DNA of 64,000 nt from Streptomonospora wellingtoniae (GCF_031845375.1 NZ_JAVREK010000016.1:66558-130557), one strand, 5' to 3'. Shown: positions 1 to 8,525, numbered from the stretch's first letter. The notes: generated by a model from the letters alone, not told the origin. Program-made: numbers and translations.

Positions 1-633
1 GTCCGGGGGCTGCGGGAGGAGGTGCGTGCGGTGCCCGGCGCCGGAGCGCTGGTCGGCGGCCCCAGCGCGGTGATGCTCGACACCCTGGAGACCGCGCAGC
101 GCGACCTCGTGGTCGTGGTCCCGCTGGTGCTGGCGGTGGTGCTGGCCGTGCTGGTCGTGGTGCTGCGGTCGGTCGTCGCGCCGCTGCTGCTGGTGGCGAC
201 GACCGTGCTGTCGTTCGCGGCCGCTCTGGGCGTCGGCGCGCTGGTGTTCAACCGTGTTCTGGGGTTTCCCGGAGCCGACCCGGTCGTGCCGCTCTTCGCG
301 TTCGTGTTCCTGGTCGCCCTGGGCATCGACTACAACATCTTCCTCATGACGCGGGCGCGCGAGGAGGCGGTGCACGCGGGCCACCGGGAGGGGGTGCTGC
401 GCGCGCTCACCGCCACCGGAGGGGTCATCACCTCCGCGGGGGTGGTGCTGGCCGCCACCTTCGCGGCCTTGGCGGTGATCCCGGTGCTGTTCCTGGTGCA
501 GCTCGCGTTCCTGGTCGCGTTCGGCGTACTGCTGGACGCACTCGTCGTGCGGTCCCTTCTGGTGCCCGCGCTCGCCTTGGACGCCGGCCCGCGGACGTGG
601 TGGCCCGGCCGGCCGGCGCGCAGCGGTCAGTGA
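1..633 (+). CDS. MMPL-family membrane exporter, C-terminal part (5' truncated by window)
   Basis: The frame is open from base 1, so this is the 3' end of a longer gene. The visible 210 residues hold about five or six hydrophobic helices and the motif GIDYNIFLMTRAREE near residues 107-121, typical of the second transmembrane half of MMPL/RND proteins that move lipids or hydrophobic compounds using proton motive force. The protein ends in a short basic, proline-rich tail (RPARSGQ). A palindromic repeat about 40 bases downstream probably ends its transcript. The substrate cannot be inferred from this part, and the periplasmic loops and N-terminal half lie outside the window. Confidence 0.88.
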   Translation, partial: VRGLREEVRAVPGAGALVGGPSAVMLDTLETAQRDLVVVVPLVLAVVLAVLVVVLRSVVAPLLLVATTVLSFAAALGVGALVFNRVLGFPGADPVVPLFAFVFLVALGIDYNIFLMTRAREEAVHAGHREGVLRALTATGGVITSAGVVLAATFAALAVIPVLFLVQLAFLVAFGVLLDALVVRSLLVPALALDAGPRTWWPGRPARSGQ

Positions 634-675
634 CCGGGAGGCTCGCGCCGCGGCAACACCCGGCACAGCACCGTT

Positions 676-730
676 GATCTTGTAGCTATCGTGAATGGCA
701 ATCGCTTGCATTCACGACAGCTACAAGATC
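676..730. repeat. Palindromic repeat, copy 1 (probable bidirectional terminator)
   Basis: Inverted repeat with 22-bp arms (676-697 and 709-730) and one mismatch around an 11-nt loop. The arm core is GATCTTGTAGCTATCGTGA. It sits between the MMPL gene and the convergent conservon operon. A second copy with the same arm core is at 17588-17652, also between convergent genes. The right arm supplies the TAG stop of the ketosynthase remnant. It is either a strong factor-independent terminator shape without a T-tract or a small dispersed palindromic element. Confidence 0.8.
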
Positions 731-978
731 GGCGGAGTTCGACCGTCTCGGGCGAGGTGTGGCCGAGCCCCGCGGCCGTGTGCGCCCGAGATCACCGCCG
801 ACTCCGCGCCGTTGACCGCAGCGACCGCCCCCCGAAGCCGCTCGGCGGGGAGCCGCGTGTCCTCGACGGCCTCCCAGACCAGCTCCAGCGCGATCCGCTG
901 GCGCGGGTCCATTGCGGCGGCCTCCCGCAGCGAGACGTTGAACGGCTCGGGGTAGACGAACGTTGTCCTTCTCGGGAA
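721..978 (-). pseudogene. Type I polyketide synthase ketosynthase remnant
   Basis: An open minus-strand frame encodes a stretch recognisable as part of a beta-ketoacyl synthase domain: FNVSLREAAAMDPRQRIALE, then LVWEAVEDTRL and ERLRG, matching the family pattern FGISPREA.AMDPQQR..LE..WEALEDAGI...LRG. There is no plausible start and neither the catalytic Cys nor His region follows. After ERLRG the sequence becomes non-homologous and stops inside the palindromic repeat. Upstream the frame runs antisense-free into the 3' end of the conservon GTPase gene. I read it as a decayed fragment of a former PKS gene, not an expressed protein. Confidence 0.68.
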
Positions 979-1018
979 GTCTGCGATGAGCGCCGGCCGG
1001 GGAGCGCCGACACAGCGG

Positions 1019-1615
1019 TCACCCCACCGGCGCGGCGGCGGCGTTGGTCGACAGCGCGTACCGGAGCAGCGACTTGAGCACCGTTCCGCCTGAGGAGCGG
1101 TCGCGGGCGTCGAAGTCCAGGATCGGCACGTCGGCGCCGATCTCCAGCGCCTCGCGGATGTGCTCGACCGAGTGCTCCAATTGGCCGTCGAACCTGTTCA
1201 GCGCCACGACGTAGGGGATGCGACGGTTGGTCTCGAAGTAGTCGACGGCCTCGAAGCTGTCGGCCAGCCGACGGCAGTCGACGACCACCACCGCACCCAC
1301 GGCGCCGCGCACGAGGTCGTCCCACATGAACCAGAACCGGGTCTGGCCGGGCGTGCCGAACATGTACAGGATCAGCTGCTGATCGACGGTGATCCGCCCG
1401 AAGTCCATGGCCACGGTGGTGGTGACCTTCTGCGGGGTGGCGGAGGTGTCATCGTGTCCGACGCTCGCCTCTGTCATGACCGCCTCGGTCGTCACAGCGG
1501 AAATCTCCGAGACCGAGCCGACCAGGGTCGTCTTGCCCGCTCCGAAACCGCCGGCGATGACGATCTTGGTCGACATCTTGTTCGGGATGTCACTGGAAAA
1601 GTCGTTCGAGACCAC
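1019..1615 (-). CDS. cvnD: Conservon GTP-binding protein (CvnD-type small GTPase)
   Basis: A 198-residue protein with a P-loop GGFGAGKTT at about residues 22-30, a G3-like FGTPGQTRF and an NRFD guanine-specificity motif. This is the Ras/MglA-like GTPase that forms the last member of actinomycete conservons, where it acts at the membrane with a kinase-like protein, a roadblock protein and a DUF742 protein in G-protein-like signalling that affects development and antibiotic production. I chose the GTG at 1615 because GAGAGG lies just upstream and the N-terminus VVSNDFSS precedes the conserved core. It overlaps the 3' end of cvnC by 26 bases, suggesting translational coupling. An ATG at 1576 is the alternative start. 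Confidence 0.9.
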   Translation of the reverse strand: MVSNDFSSDIPNKMSTKIVIAGGFGAGKTTLVGSVSEISAVTTEAVMTEASVGHDDTSATPQKVTTTVAMDFGRITVDQQLILYMFGTPGQTRFWFMWDDLVRGAVGAVVVVDCRRLADSFEAVDYFETNRRIPYVVALNRFDGQLEHSVEHIREALEIGADVPILDFDARDRSSGGTVLKSLLRYALSTNAAAAPVG

Positions 1616-1949
1616 GGAGCGCCCTCTCGAGAACCTGGTTTTCCGACGGGCTGTTGCCCGTGATTGTGGGATGGATGTAGACGAGTCCCAGCTCGGCGAG
1701 ATCACTGAGCAGCACCTGGACCACACCCAGCGGGATCGTGAGCTCGGCCGACACTTCGGCGACGGAGCGCGTCTCGCGGCACAGCAGATAGATCCGCTGC
1801 GACTCGGGCATGAGTTTCGCGGGAGCGTCGTTGCTGGGATCGGCGGTGGAGACGAGGGTCTGCACCATGAGGGGGTGGCGTGATCTGGTCCGCCCGCCCG
1901 TGAACGTGTAGGGGCGGATTCGCGAGCCCCTTCGCTTGCGGTAGCTCAT
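1590..1949 (-). CDS. cvnC: DUF742 conservon protein (CvnC-type)
   Basis: This 119-residue protein has the DUF742 signature: RIRPYTFTGGRTRS near the N-terminus, then CRETRSVAEVSAELTIPLGV (a winged-helix-like region), then VLLSDLAELGLV. In conservons it is encoded between the roadblock protein and the GTPase and probably takes part in the same membrane-associated complex. The gene lies 46 bases after cvnB and its end overlaps the start of cvnD. The ATG start is preceded by a GAAGAG-type purine stretch. Function of the family is known only by association. Confidence 0.9.
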   Translation of the reverse strand: MSYRKRRGSRIRPYTFTGGRTRSRHPLMVQTLVSTADPSNDAPAKLMPESQRIYLLCRETRSVAEVSAELTIPLGVVQVLLSDLAELGLVYIHPTITGNSPSENQVLERALRGLERLFQ

Positions 1950-1995
1950 GACTGTGGCAACCTCTTCATTCGCTCCCGGCCTGCCCGGCCGCCGA

Positions 1996-2418
1996 CTAGT
2001 TTCCGATCACTTCGCGCAGCTCGGACCTCAGCTGCGGCGTCAGCGCGTGGCCGACGTTCTCCACCAGCCGGATCATCTGGTAGGCGACGATCTTCATGTC
2101 GGCCGTCGGCGCGGTGAGGACCGCGAGGCAGGAGCCGTCGCTGATCGACATGACGAACAGGTGGCCGCGCTGCATGCGCACGATCAGCTGCTCGCACTCG
2201 CCCTTGGCGAACAGCTTGGCGCCGCCCACCGCGAGGCTGTGCATGCCGCTGGCGATGGCGGCGAGCTGCTCGGCGTGCTCTTCGGGGAAGTCCTCGGAGC
2301 AGGTCAGGACGAGGCCGTCGGAAGAGACGACGACGGCGTGGTCGACGCCGGGGACATCGGCGACGAAGTTGGAGATCAGCCAGGCGAAGTTCTCTGCGGT
2401 CACGCTCGGGTTGCTCAT
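1996..2418 (-). CDS. cvnB: Roadblock/LC7-domain protein (CvnB-type)
   Basis: A 140-residue single-domain protein starting MSNPSVTAENFAWLISNF. The roadblock/LC7 fold is seen from VPGVDHAVVVSSDGLVL through HSLAVGGAKLFAKGECEQL and the MRQG-like strand to GSCLAVLTAPTADMKI. In MglA/MglB-like systems roadblock proteins bind small GTPases, often as activating proteins, and CvnB is the expected partner of the GTPase encoded two genes downstream. The ATG at 2418 was chosen over upstream in-frame starts because it matches the usual family N-terminus. It lies 88 bases after the kinase-like gene in the same operon. Confidence 0.92.
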   Translation of the reverse strand: MSNPSVTAENFAWLISNFVADVPGVDHAVVVSSDGLVLTCSEDFPEEHAEQLAAIASGMHSLAVGGAKLFAKGECEQLIVRMQRGHLFVMSISDGSCLAVLTAPTADMKIVAYQMIRLVENVGHALTPQLRSELREVIGN

Positions 2419-2506
2419 TGCTCTATCAGCCTTCTCGCTAGGCGTGCGGGGTTCGCGGAAGTCGGCGCCGACGCGGTTCGCGGGACGTTCGCTGCGCCGC
2501 AGCGGA

Positions 2507-3901
2507 TCACGGTGCATCCCCCTCCGCGCGGCCGCCCTCGCGGGTGGCGGCGCGCTCGCCCTCCATGAACCCGCCCAGTTCGTCGCGGATCCGCTCGGCC
2601 CGGCCGCCGGAGGGTTCGGGGCCGGACGCCGGATCGGTACCGGGGCCCGCGGCGGGTTCGGGTGCGGAGGCCTCGGCCTGCATCATGCGCAGCGGCGACT
2701 GGTGCGCCGTGCGCCGGGGCAGTCCCGCGGCGGTGACCGCCGACGTCGCACCGTTCTGCGGCTGAGGGGCGCTCTGCCCGCTGCCGGAGGGGCCGGAGAC
2801 CGCTCCGGGCGCGGGCGGGGAACGGTGGAAGCCGGCGGACGGCTGCGGCGAGGCGGCCGCCATGGCGGGTGCGGCCTGGGTCGGGACGCCTGGAACGGGC
2901 GTGGGACCGGACGTGCTCAGCTGCTCGGCGGGCACGACGGTGTAGGCGCTGACACCGCGGAAGGCCCGCGCCTCCAGCTGTACGCGCAGGCCGTGGCGGT
3001 GGGCGATGCGGCTGGCGACGTAGAGCCCCATGTGCCGCATCACGCGCTTGTCCAGGACCGGGGTGCCCGCCAATCGGCTGTTGATGTCGGCCAACTGGTC
3101 CTGGGGGACACCGATCCCCTCGTCCTCGACGATGACCAGCAGGCCGCCGTCGGGCATCATCTGGCCGCTGATCACGACCTGGGCGTGGTCGGGCGAGTGG
3201 TTGGTGGCGTTGTCGAGCAGTTCGGCCAGCAGGTGGCTGAGGTCGTCGGCGGCTTCGCCGGCGATGAACCGGTCGGGCAGGCGGCCGATCTGCACGCGGC
3301 TGTAGTTCTTGATCTCGGAGGTGGCGGCGCGGGCCACGTCGAGCAGCGCCACGGGCTCCATGCCGGAGTCGTCGCTCTCCTGGTCGGCGAGGACCAGCAG
3401 GTTCTCGCCGTTGCGCCGCATCCGGGTGGCCAGGTTGTCGATCTCGAACAGCTTGGCCAGCAGGTCCGGATCCTCGGTGGAGTCCTCCAGGCTGCCCACG
3501 ATGTCCAGCAGCGACTCCACCATGGTCAGGTCGCGCATCGCCAGACCGGCGAGCGCCTCGGTGAGCAGGTTCGGGTCGGGCACGGGCTCGTGCGGCTCGG
3601 CCGGGGGCACCCACTCCGCCTGGCGTTGTCCGTGCACGGGCGGTCGGTGAGCGAAGCCGTCGGGGCTCTGCCCGCCCCACCGCACGTCCTCGCGGACGAG
3701 GGCGGGCTGCGCCACGTGGGCGCCGGATCCGGGATACCACTGCCCGGCGCCGGGGGGCGGCTGGGGCAGGGCGTGGGGAGCGGGCGCCGCCGCCGGGGGC
3801 TCGTGCCGCGCCGGCGGCACATCTCTGCGGCTCAGCCCGAGGCGGCGGAGCAGCCGCCGGAACCGCCCGTCGGTGGAGGGCCGGTTGTCGTCTGCGGTCA
3901 T
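2507..3901 (-). CDS. cvnA: Histidine kinase-like ATPase of the conservon (CvnA-type), no membrane sensor part
   Basis: A 464-residue protein. Residues 1-100 are proline-rich and basic. Residues about 110-190 resemble the dimerisation/phosphoacceptor helix region (MRDLTMVESLLDIVGSLEDS). A HATPase_c domain follows with an N-box ELLDNATNHSP and a G-box VEDEGIGVP. The C-terminal 150 residues are proline/alanine-rich and disordered. CvnA proteins usually carry two transmembrane segments and a nitrate-sensor-like domain before the kinase core; none is seen here even if the frame is extended to 4459. The ATG at 3901 has no strong ribosome-binding site, so the start is uncertain. It is the first gene of the operon A-B-C-D. 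Confidence 0.82.
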   Translation of the reverse strand: MTADDNRPSTDGRFRRLLRRLGLSRRDVPPARHEPPAAAPAPHALPQPPPGAGQWYPGSGAHVAQPALVREDVRWGGQSPDGFAHRPPVHGQRQAEWVPPAEPHEPVPDPNLLTEALAGLAMRDLTMVESLLDIVGSLEDSTEDPDLLAKLFEIDNLATRMRRNGENLLVLADQESDDSGMEPVALLDVARAATSEIKNYSRVQIGRLPDRFIAGEAADDLSHLLAELLDNATNHSPDHAQVVISGQMMPDGGLLVIVEDEGIGVPQDQLADINSRLAGTPVLDKRVMRHMGLYVASRIAHRHGLRVQLEARAFRGVSAYTVVPAEQLSTSGPTPVPGVPTQAAPAMAAASPQPSAGFHRSPPAPGAVSGPSGSGQSAPQPQNGATSAVTAAGLPRRTAHQSPLRMMQAEASAPEPAAGPGTDPASGPEPSGGRAERIRDELGGFMEGERAATREGGRAEGDAP

Positions 3902-4581
3902 GGCCGACCGACGGTCGTCGCGGCCTGGGGGTGAGGGCGGCTGGGCCACAACACGCCTCCTCGATTCAGGGGGGGTACCAGTTATGCCGGCCCCGTAACA
4001 GCGGTGGAAATGCACCGGAGGATCACTGCCGGCGGCGGGGCGCACCAGTGTCCCGGCCGCTCTCCACCGCGCCTTTCGGAGCGCTCCTGCCTGGGAATTC
4101 ACTCCGGCGGCCGCACCGGCGGCGGGCAGCCGCTGCGGCACCGGACCCCCGAACAGGAAATCCCTCGGGTCGGACGGAATAGTCGCACGAAACAGGACTT
4201 GCACGGGTTGCATTTCGGCCGACCGATCAATGGCCGACCGAATCAACGGTGAGCCTAGCAAAGGGGATCCGCGGCAACAGGGAATCCCGGAAAACGCCGC
4301 GAGAATGCTTGCGGCGTACATTCCGCGTCGAATGAGCTTCTGCGAGCGCGATGACCGCTTCGTGTCAATTCCGACGGAACAGGCGCAATACGCCGAAGAA
4401 GAGGTTCGCCGCCGTCGGTGGCCTTTAATCCCACTGGGGACTTTCGGCCGCGAACGCACCGTGCCCGCGGCGGGCGCCGCCGCGACCGGTCGGAAGCCGA
4501 CCGGGGCGAGCCGGGCGCCGACCGCGCAGGCGGGCGGGAGAAGTCGGCGTCGGGGCCGGGCCGGGTGGCCCGGGCCCTTGC
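3902..4581. other. Intergenic region between conservon and rhamnose repressor
   Basis: About 680 bases without a convincing gene. The stretch 4180-4440 is less GC-rich than its surroundings. This region must hold the promoter of the conservon operon, whose first gene starts at 3901 and reads leftwards. Open frames here (for example 4230-4619) lack family resemblance and biased codon use. I see no hairpin at the end of the LacI gene. Confidence 0.5.
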
Positions 4582-5628
4582 TCAGGGGCGGTAAGCCGCC
4601 GTGGACCCGCGGACGGTGAGCTCCGGTGCGAACCGCAGCCGCACGTGGCTGTGGTCGGGGTCGTTGAGCTCCGACAGCAGCAGCTCCATGGCAGACCGGC
4701 CCAGTTCGTACTTGGGCTGGGCGACGGTGGTCAGCCCCGGGTGCACCAGAGCGGCGAGGTTCACGTCGTCGTAGCCCACCACCGACAGGTCCGACGGTGC
4801 GCTGAGGCCGCGCTCCCCCAGACCCTTGATGACGCCCACAGCCAGCTGGTCGTTGGTGCAGAAGACCGCCTGCGGCCGCCGCTTGGGGCCGCCCGCGAGC
4901 ACCTCCTCGACCGCCTTCTCACCCGATTCTGCGTTGAGTTGGGCGGTGTGGATGACCCGCACGACCTGGTCCGGGTCGGCGCCGGACTCGGCGACCGACG
5001 CCCGCAGGCCCTCCAGGCGGGTGCGGCACTGCTCCAGGTCGCCCGGCCCGCTGAGGTAGGTGATCCGCTCGTGGCCGAGGTTGATCAGGTGCCGCCCGGC
5101 GGCCATGCCGCCGGCGTGGTTGTCCACCGAGACGCTGCAGGCGATGTCGTCGGAGACGTCGCCGCGGTCCAGCAGCACGCCGGGCACCCCCTGCTTGCGC
5201 AGCCACAGCAGGTCCGCGGTGTCGCCGTCGACGGGCATGATGACCGCACCGGCGGCGCGCTGCTCGGCCAGCAGCCGGATGGAGCGCTGCTGGCGCGCGG
5301 CCTGCTCGCCGGAGTTGAGCAGCACCACGGCCAGCCCTTCCTCGCCGGCGGTGTCCTCGACGCCGCGCGCCACCTCGGCGAAGAAGGGGTTGGTGACGTC
5401 GAGGACGAGCAGGCCCACCGAGTCGCTGCGCCCCGACCGCAGGCTGCGGCCCGAGGAGTTGCGCACGTAGTCGAGCTCCTGCACCGCGCGCTCGACACGG
5501 CGCCGGGTGGACTCGGCGACCCGCTCGGGCCGGTTCAGGACGTTGGACACGGTGCCGGGTGAAACGCCGGCGCGCGCGGCCACGTCGTTGATGCCGACGG
5601 GGCGTCTGGTGCCTTCGGTCGAGGACAA
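4582..5628 (-). CDS. LacI-family repressor of the rhamnose operon
   Basis: A 348-residue LacI/GalR regulator. The N-terminal helix-turn-helix and hinge read INDVAARAGVSPGTVSNVLN followed by RRVERAVQELDYVRN, and a periplasmic-binding-protein-like sugar domain fills the rest (SVVGYDDVNLAALVHPGLTTV near the C-terminus). It is transcribed divergently from the rhamnose ABC transporter, and two CG-centred palindromes lie in the shared promoter, so it most likely represses both itself and the operon and releases in the presence of a rhamnose-derived ligand. The start is TTG at 5628, preceded by GGAGAAG at a good distance; no better ATG or GTG is present. Confidence 0.9.
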   Translation of the reverse strand: MSSTEGTRRPVGINDVAARAGVSPGTVSNVLNRPERVAESTRRRVERAVQELDYVRNSSGRSLRSGRSDSVGLLVLDVTNPFFAEVARGVEDTAGEEGLAVVLLNSGEQAARQQRSIRLLAEQRAAGAVIMPVDGDTADLLWLRKQGVPGVLLDRGDVSDDIACSVSVDNHAGGMAAGRHLINLGHERITYLSGPGDLEQCRTRLEGLRASVAESGADPDQVVRVIHTAQLNAESGEKAVEEVLAGGPKRRPQAVFCTNDQLAVGVIKGLGERGLSAPSDLSVVGYDDVNLAALVHPGLTTVAQPKYELGRSAMELLLSELNDPDHSHVRLRFAPELTVRGSTAAYRP

Positions 5629-5684
5629 CGCTGCTTCTCCGCGGTACTCGGACGGCTCGTAGGCCGTTCATGATCACAGGTTTA

Positions 5685-5698
5685 TTAAAACGTGTCAA
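5685..5698. promoter_or_regulatory. LacI-type operator near the repressor gene
   Basis: TTAAAACGTGTCAA, an imperfect palindrome centred on CG at 5691-5692, lies 57 bases upstream of the TTG start of the LacI gene. It resembles the second site at 5847-5860. The central AACGT and the TGA/TCA-like outer bases are typical of LacI-family operators. Probable autoregulation. Confidence 0.6.
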
Positions 5699-5806
5699 TA
5701 CCTACCTCCACCCTACTCTCCCGCACCCGCAGCGGTTGGAAACCGACCACATCCGGCACGTCGCGGCAGAACCCTGTGACAAGGGGGAAATTTGCTGACA
5801 ACCCCC

Positions 5807-5836
5807 TTGACACAGATCCTGTGACCCACCTAACGT
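5807..5836 (+). promoter_or_regulatory. Predicted promoter of the rhamnose operon
   Basis: TTGACA at 5807-5812 matches the vegetative -35 consensus exactly, with TAACGT at 5831-5836 as -10 after an 18-nt spacer. Transcription would start near 5843, so the operator at 5847-5860 would lie on the start region, fitting repression by LacI. The ribosome-binding site of the first gene is at 5893-5900. Confidence 0.55.
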
Positions 5837-5846
5837 CCAGCCTCAT

Positions 5847-5860
5847 TGAAACGTTTTTCA
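5847..5860. promoter_or_regulatory. LacI-type operator of the rhamnose operon
   Basis: TGAAACGTTTTTCA is a 14-base near-perfect palindrome centred on the CG of AAACGTTT, just downstream of the predicted -10 box. It is the strongest operator candidate in the divergent region and shares its centre with the site at 5685-5698. Confidence 0.7.
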
Positions 5861-5904
5861 GCGCGCGCCGCCCCCGCGGCGCTCGATTGCCGAAGGAGGA
5901 CGCC

Positions 5905-7425
5905 GTGGACCGTCACCCACCACCGGCTCCTCCGCTCCTGTCTCTGGCGGGCGTGTCCAAGTCCTTCGGGACCGTGCACGCCCTCCAGGACGTCTCCCTA
6001 CAGCTGCGTGCGGGCGAGATCCACGCGCTCTGCGGTGAGAACGGGGCGGGAAAGTCGACCCTGGTGAAGACGATCGCCGGGGTGCACCGTCCGGACACCG
6101 GGCACGTCGAGGTCCTGGGGGAGCCGACAGCGTTCAACGCCCCCGCCGACGCCCAGCGCGCCGGCGTCGCGGTCATCTACCAGGAACCGACCCTGTTTCC
6201 CGACCTCTCGGTCGCGGAGAACATCTTCATGGGCCGCCAGCCGCTGGCGCGCGGGCGCCGCATCGACCGCCGCGCCATGCGCGAGGCGGCCGACGCGCTG
6301 TTCGCGCGCCTGGGCGTGCGGCTCGACCCCGACCGGCCCGCCCGCGGCCTGTCCATCGCCGACCAGCAGCTCGTCGAGATCGCCAAGGCGATGTCCTTCG
6401 ACGCACGCGTGCTGGTGATGGACGAACCGACCGCGGCGCTCTCGGGCGTGGAGGTCGACCGGCTGTTCGCGGTCGCGCGCTCGCTGCGTGACAACGGCGC
6501 GGCGGTGCTGTTCATCTCGCACCGCTTCGACGAGGTCTTCCGGCTGTGCGACCGCGTCACCGTGATGCGCGACGGCCGCTACATCTCGACCGAGCCGGTC
6601 GCCGAGCTGACCGTCGACGACCTGGTGCGCAGCATGGTGGGCCGCGAGGTCGCCACGCTCTTCCCCAAGCAGGACGTCGCCGCCGGCGACACCGTTCTGG
6701 AGGTCGAGGGCCTGGGCCGGACCGGCGTCTTCGCCGACGTGGGCCTCTCCGTGCGCGCCGGCGAGATCGTGGCGCTGGCCGGGCTCGTCGGCGCCGGGCG
6801 CAGCGAGGTGGTGCGCGCCGTCTTCGGCGTCGACCGCTACGAGACGGGCGCGGTACGCGTGGCCGGGCGGCGCCTGCCGCCCGGCCGCCCCGCCGCGGCC
6901 ATGGCTGCCGGTGTCGCCCTGGTGCCCGAGGACCGCCGCCAGCAGGGCCTGGTGATGGAGATGTCCATCGAGCGCAACGCCACGCTGACCCGGCGCTGGC
7001 CGCTGAGCCGCCTGGGCGTGCTGCGCCGCCGGGACGAGGAGCGCGCCGCGGCCGAATGGGCCGACCGCCTCCAGCTCAAGGCCGGCCGGCTCTCGGACGC
7101 GGTCACCACGCTCTCCGGCGGCAACCAGCAGAAGGTGGTGCTGGCCAAGTGGCTGGCCACCCGGCCGCGGCTGCTCATCGTCGACGAGCCCACCCGCGGC
7201 ATCGACGTGGGGACCAAGGCGGAGGTCCACCGGCTGCTGTCCGAGCTGGCCGGCCAGGGCATCGCCGTGCTGATGGTCTCCAGCGAGCTGCCGGAGGTGC
7301 TCGGGATGGCCGACCGCGTCCTGGTCATGTGCGAAGGCCGTGTCGCCGCCGAGATTCCGCGCGAGCAGGCGAGTGAGGAGTCGGTGATGTACGCGGCCAC
7401 GGGCCAGAAGGGCAGGGCGGCGTGA
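5905..7425 (+). CDS. Rhamnose ABC transporter, double ATPase subunit
   Basis: A 506-residue ATPase with two ABC domains, as in the RbsA/RhaT class of sugar importers. The first domain has Walker A GENGAGKST at about residues 45-53 and Walker B VLVMDEPTAAL, with a degenerate signature LSIADQQL. The second has the shortened A loop GLVGAGRSE and signature LSGGNQQKV followed by IVDEPTRGID. It powers uptake through the two permeases encoded next. The GTG at 5905 was chosen because AAGGAGGA lies five bases upstream; the open frame extends further back but without such a site. Its stop overlaps the next start by four bases (GTGA). Confidence 0.92.
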   Translation: MDRHPPPAPPLLSLAGVSKSFGTVHALQDVSLQLRAGEIHALCGENGAGKSTLVKTIAGVHRPDTGHVEVLGEPTAFNAPADAQRAGVAVIYQEPTLFPDLSVAENIFMGRQPLARGRRIDRRAMREAADALFARLGVRLDPDRPARGLSIADQQLVEIAKAMSFDARVLVMDEPTAALSGVEVDRLFAVARSLRDNGAAVLFISHRFDEVFRLCDRVTVMRDGRYISTEPVAELTVDDLVRSMVGREVATLFPKQDVAAGDTVLEVEGLGRTGVFADVGLSVRAGEIVALAGLVGAGRSEVVRAVFGVDRYETGAVRVAGRRLPPGRPAAAMAAGVALVPEDRRQQGLVMEMSIERNATLTRRWPLSRLGVLRRRDEERAAAEWADRLQLKAGRLSDAVTTLSGGNQQKVVLAKWLATRPRLLIVDEPTRGIDVGTKAEVHRLLSELAGQGIAVLMVSSELPEVLGMADRVLVMCEGRVAAEIPREQASEESVMYAATGQKGRAA

Positions 7426-8525
7426 GCGTATCCGACGAGACCGGCGCCCGCGGCGGGGGCGCCGCCGCGGCTGCGGGCCCGCCGCCTGCGGCACGGGGGC
7501 TCGGACAGGAGAGCCGGACGGAGCACGGTGGCGGCGTGCGCACGGGCCGGCGCCTCCCCCAGGCGCGCGAGCTGGGCATCCTGCTCGCCCTGGTGCTTCT
7601 GGTCGCCGTGACCACCCTGGCCAACCCGGGCTTCCTGTCCGGGCAGAGCGTGCGCGACCTGCTGCTGGGCGCCACCCTGCTGACCATCCTGGCCGTGGGC
7701 CAGTCAATGGTGCTGATCACCCGCAACGTCGACCTGTCGGTCGGCTCGGTGATGGGCCTGTCGGCGTTCGCGGTGGGCACGGTGTTCGTGTCCTTCCCCG
7801 GCTTGCCCACGCCGGTCGTGATGGGCGCCGGGGTTCTCGTGGGCGCGGCGTGCGGCGTGGTCAACGGCGTTCTGGTCGCCGCCGCGCGAGTGCCCGCCCT
7901 GGTGGTCACCCTGGGCACGCTGTACATGTTCCGCGGCATCGACTTCTGGTGGGCCTCCGGCCGGCAGATCAACGCCGCCGACATGCCCGACGGCTTCCTG
8001 GGCCTGTCCCGCGTGACGCTGCTGGGGATGCCGCTGCCGGCGGTGGTCGCCCTCGCAGTGGTGCTGGGCGCCGGCTGGTATCTGCGCAACTACCGCAGCG
8101 GGCGCGAGCTCTACGCCGTGGGCTCCGAGCCTGTGGCGGCGCGCCTGGTCGGCATCCCGGTGGACCGGCGGGTGTTCATGCCGTTCGTGGTCAACGGGTC
8201 GCTGGCGGGCATTGCCGGCGTCCTCTACGCCTCGCGGTTCGGCACGCTCGACGCGACGGTGGGCACCGGCCTTGAGCTGGAGGTCGTGGCGGCCGCCGTG
8301 GTCGGCGGTGTGGCGATCTTCGGCGGCAGCGGCACCGTCTACGGAGCCGCTCTGGGCGCCCTGCTGCTCTCGACCATCGACGCAGCGCTGCCGATGCTGC
8401 AGGTCGGCTCGTTCTGGCAGCAGGCGGTGGTCGGCCTGCTGATCCTCGTCTCGATCGGACTGGACCGGCTGCTGGCGCTGCGCGCCGCGCGCCGGCTCCG
8501 AGGAGGTGGTTCCCGTGGGGCCTGA
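7422..8525 (+). CDS. Rhamnose ABC transporter permease 1
   Basis: A 367-residue integral membrane protein of the RbsC-like BPD_transp_2 family. About 45 proline/alanine/glycine-rich cytoplasmic residues precede eight to ten hydrophobic helices. Typical motifs are VLITRNVDLSVGSVMGLS, where ribose-type permeases have a GGIDLSVG element, and AVVGGVAIFGGSGTVYGAA near the C-terminus. It pairs with the second permease to form the membrane channel. The GTG start overlaps the ATPase stop, and the end overlaps the next gene, so the transporter genes are translationally coupled. Confidence 0.9.
   Translation: MSVSDETGARGGGAAAAAGPPPAARGLGQESRTEHGGGVRTGRRLPQARELGILLALVLLVAVTTLANPGFLSGQSVRDLLLGATLLTILAVGQSMVLITRNVDLSVGSVMGLSAFAVGTVFVSFPGLPTPVVMGAGVLVGAACGVVNGVLVAAARVPALVVTLGTLYMFRGIDFWWASGRQINAADMPDGFLGLSRVTLLGMPLPAVVALAVVLGAGWYLRNYRSGRELYAVGSEPVAARLVGIPVDRRVFMPFVVNGSLAGIAGVLYASRFGTLDATVGTGLELEVVAAAVVGGVAIFGGSGTVYGAALGALLLSTIDAALPMLQVGSFWQQAVVGLLILVSIGLDRLLALRAARRLRGGGSRGA

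Noticed and set aside
4230..4619. Plus-strand 129-codon frame in the conservon/LacI gap
   Set aside because: No ribosome-binding site, no recognisable motif, poor third-position bias; it runs into the antisense of the LacI gene.
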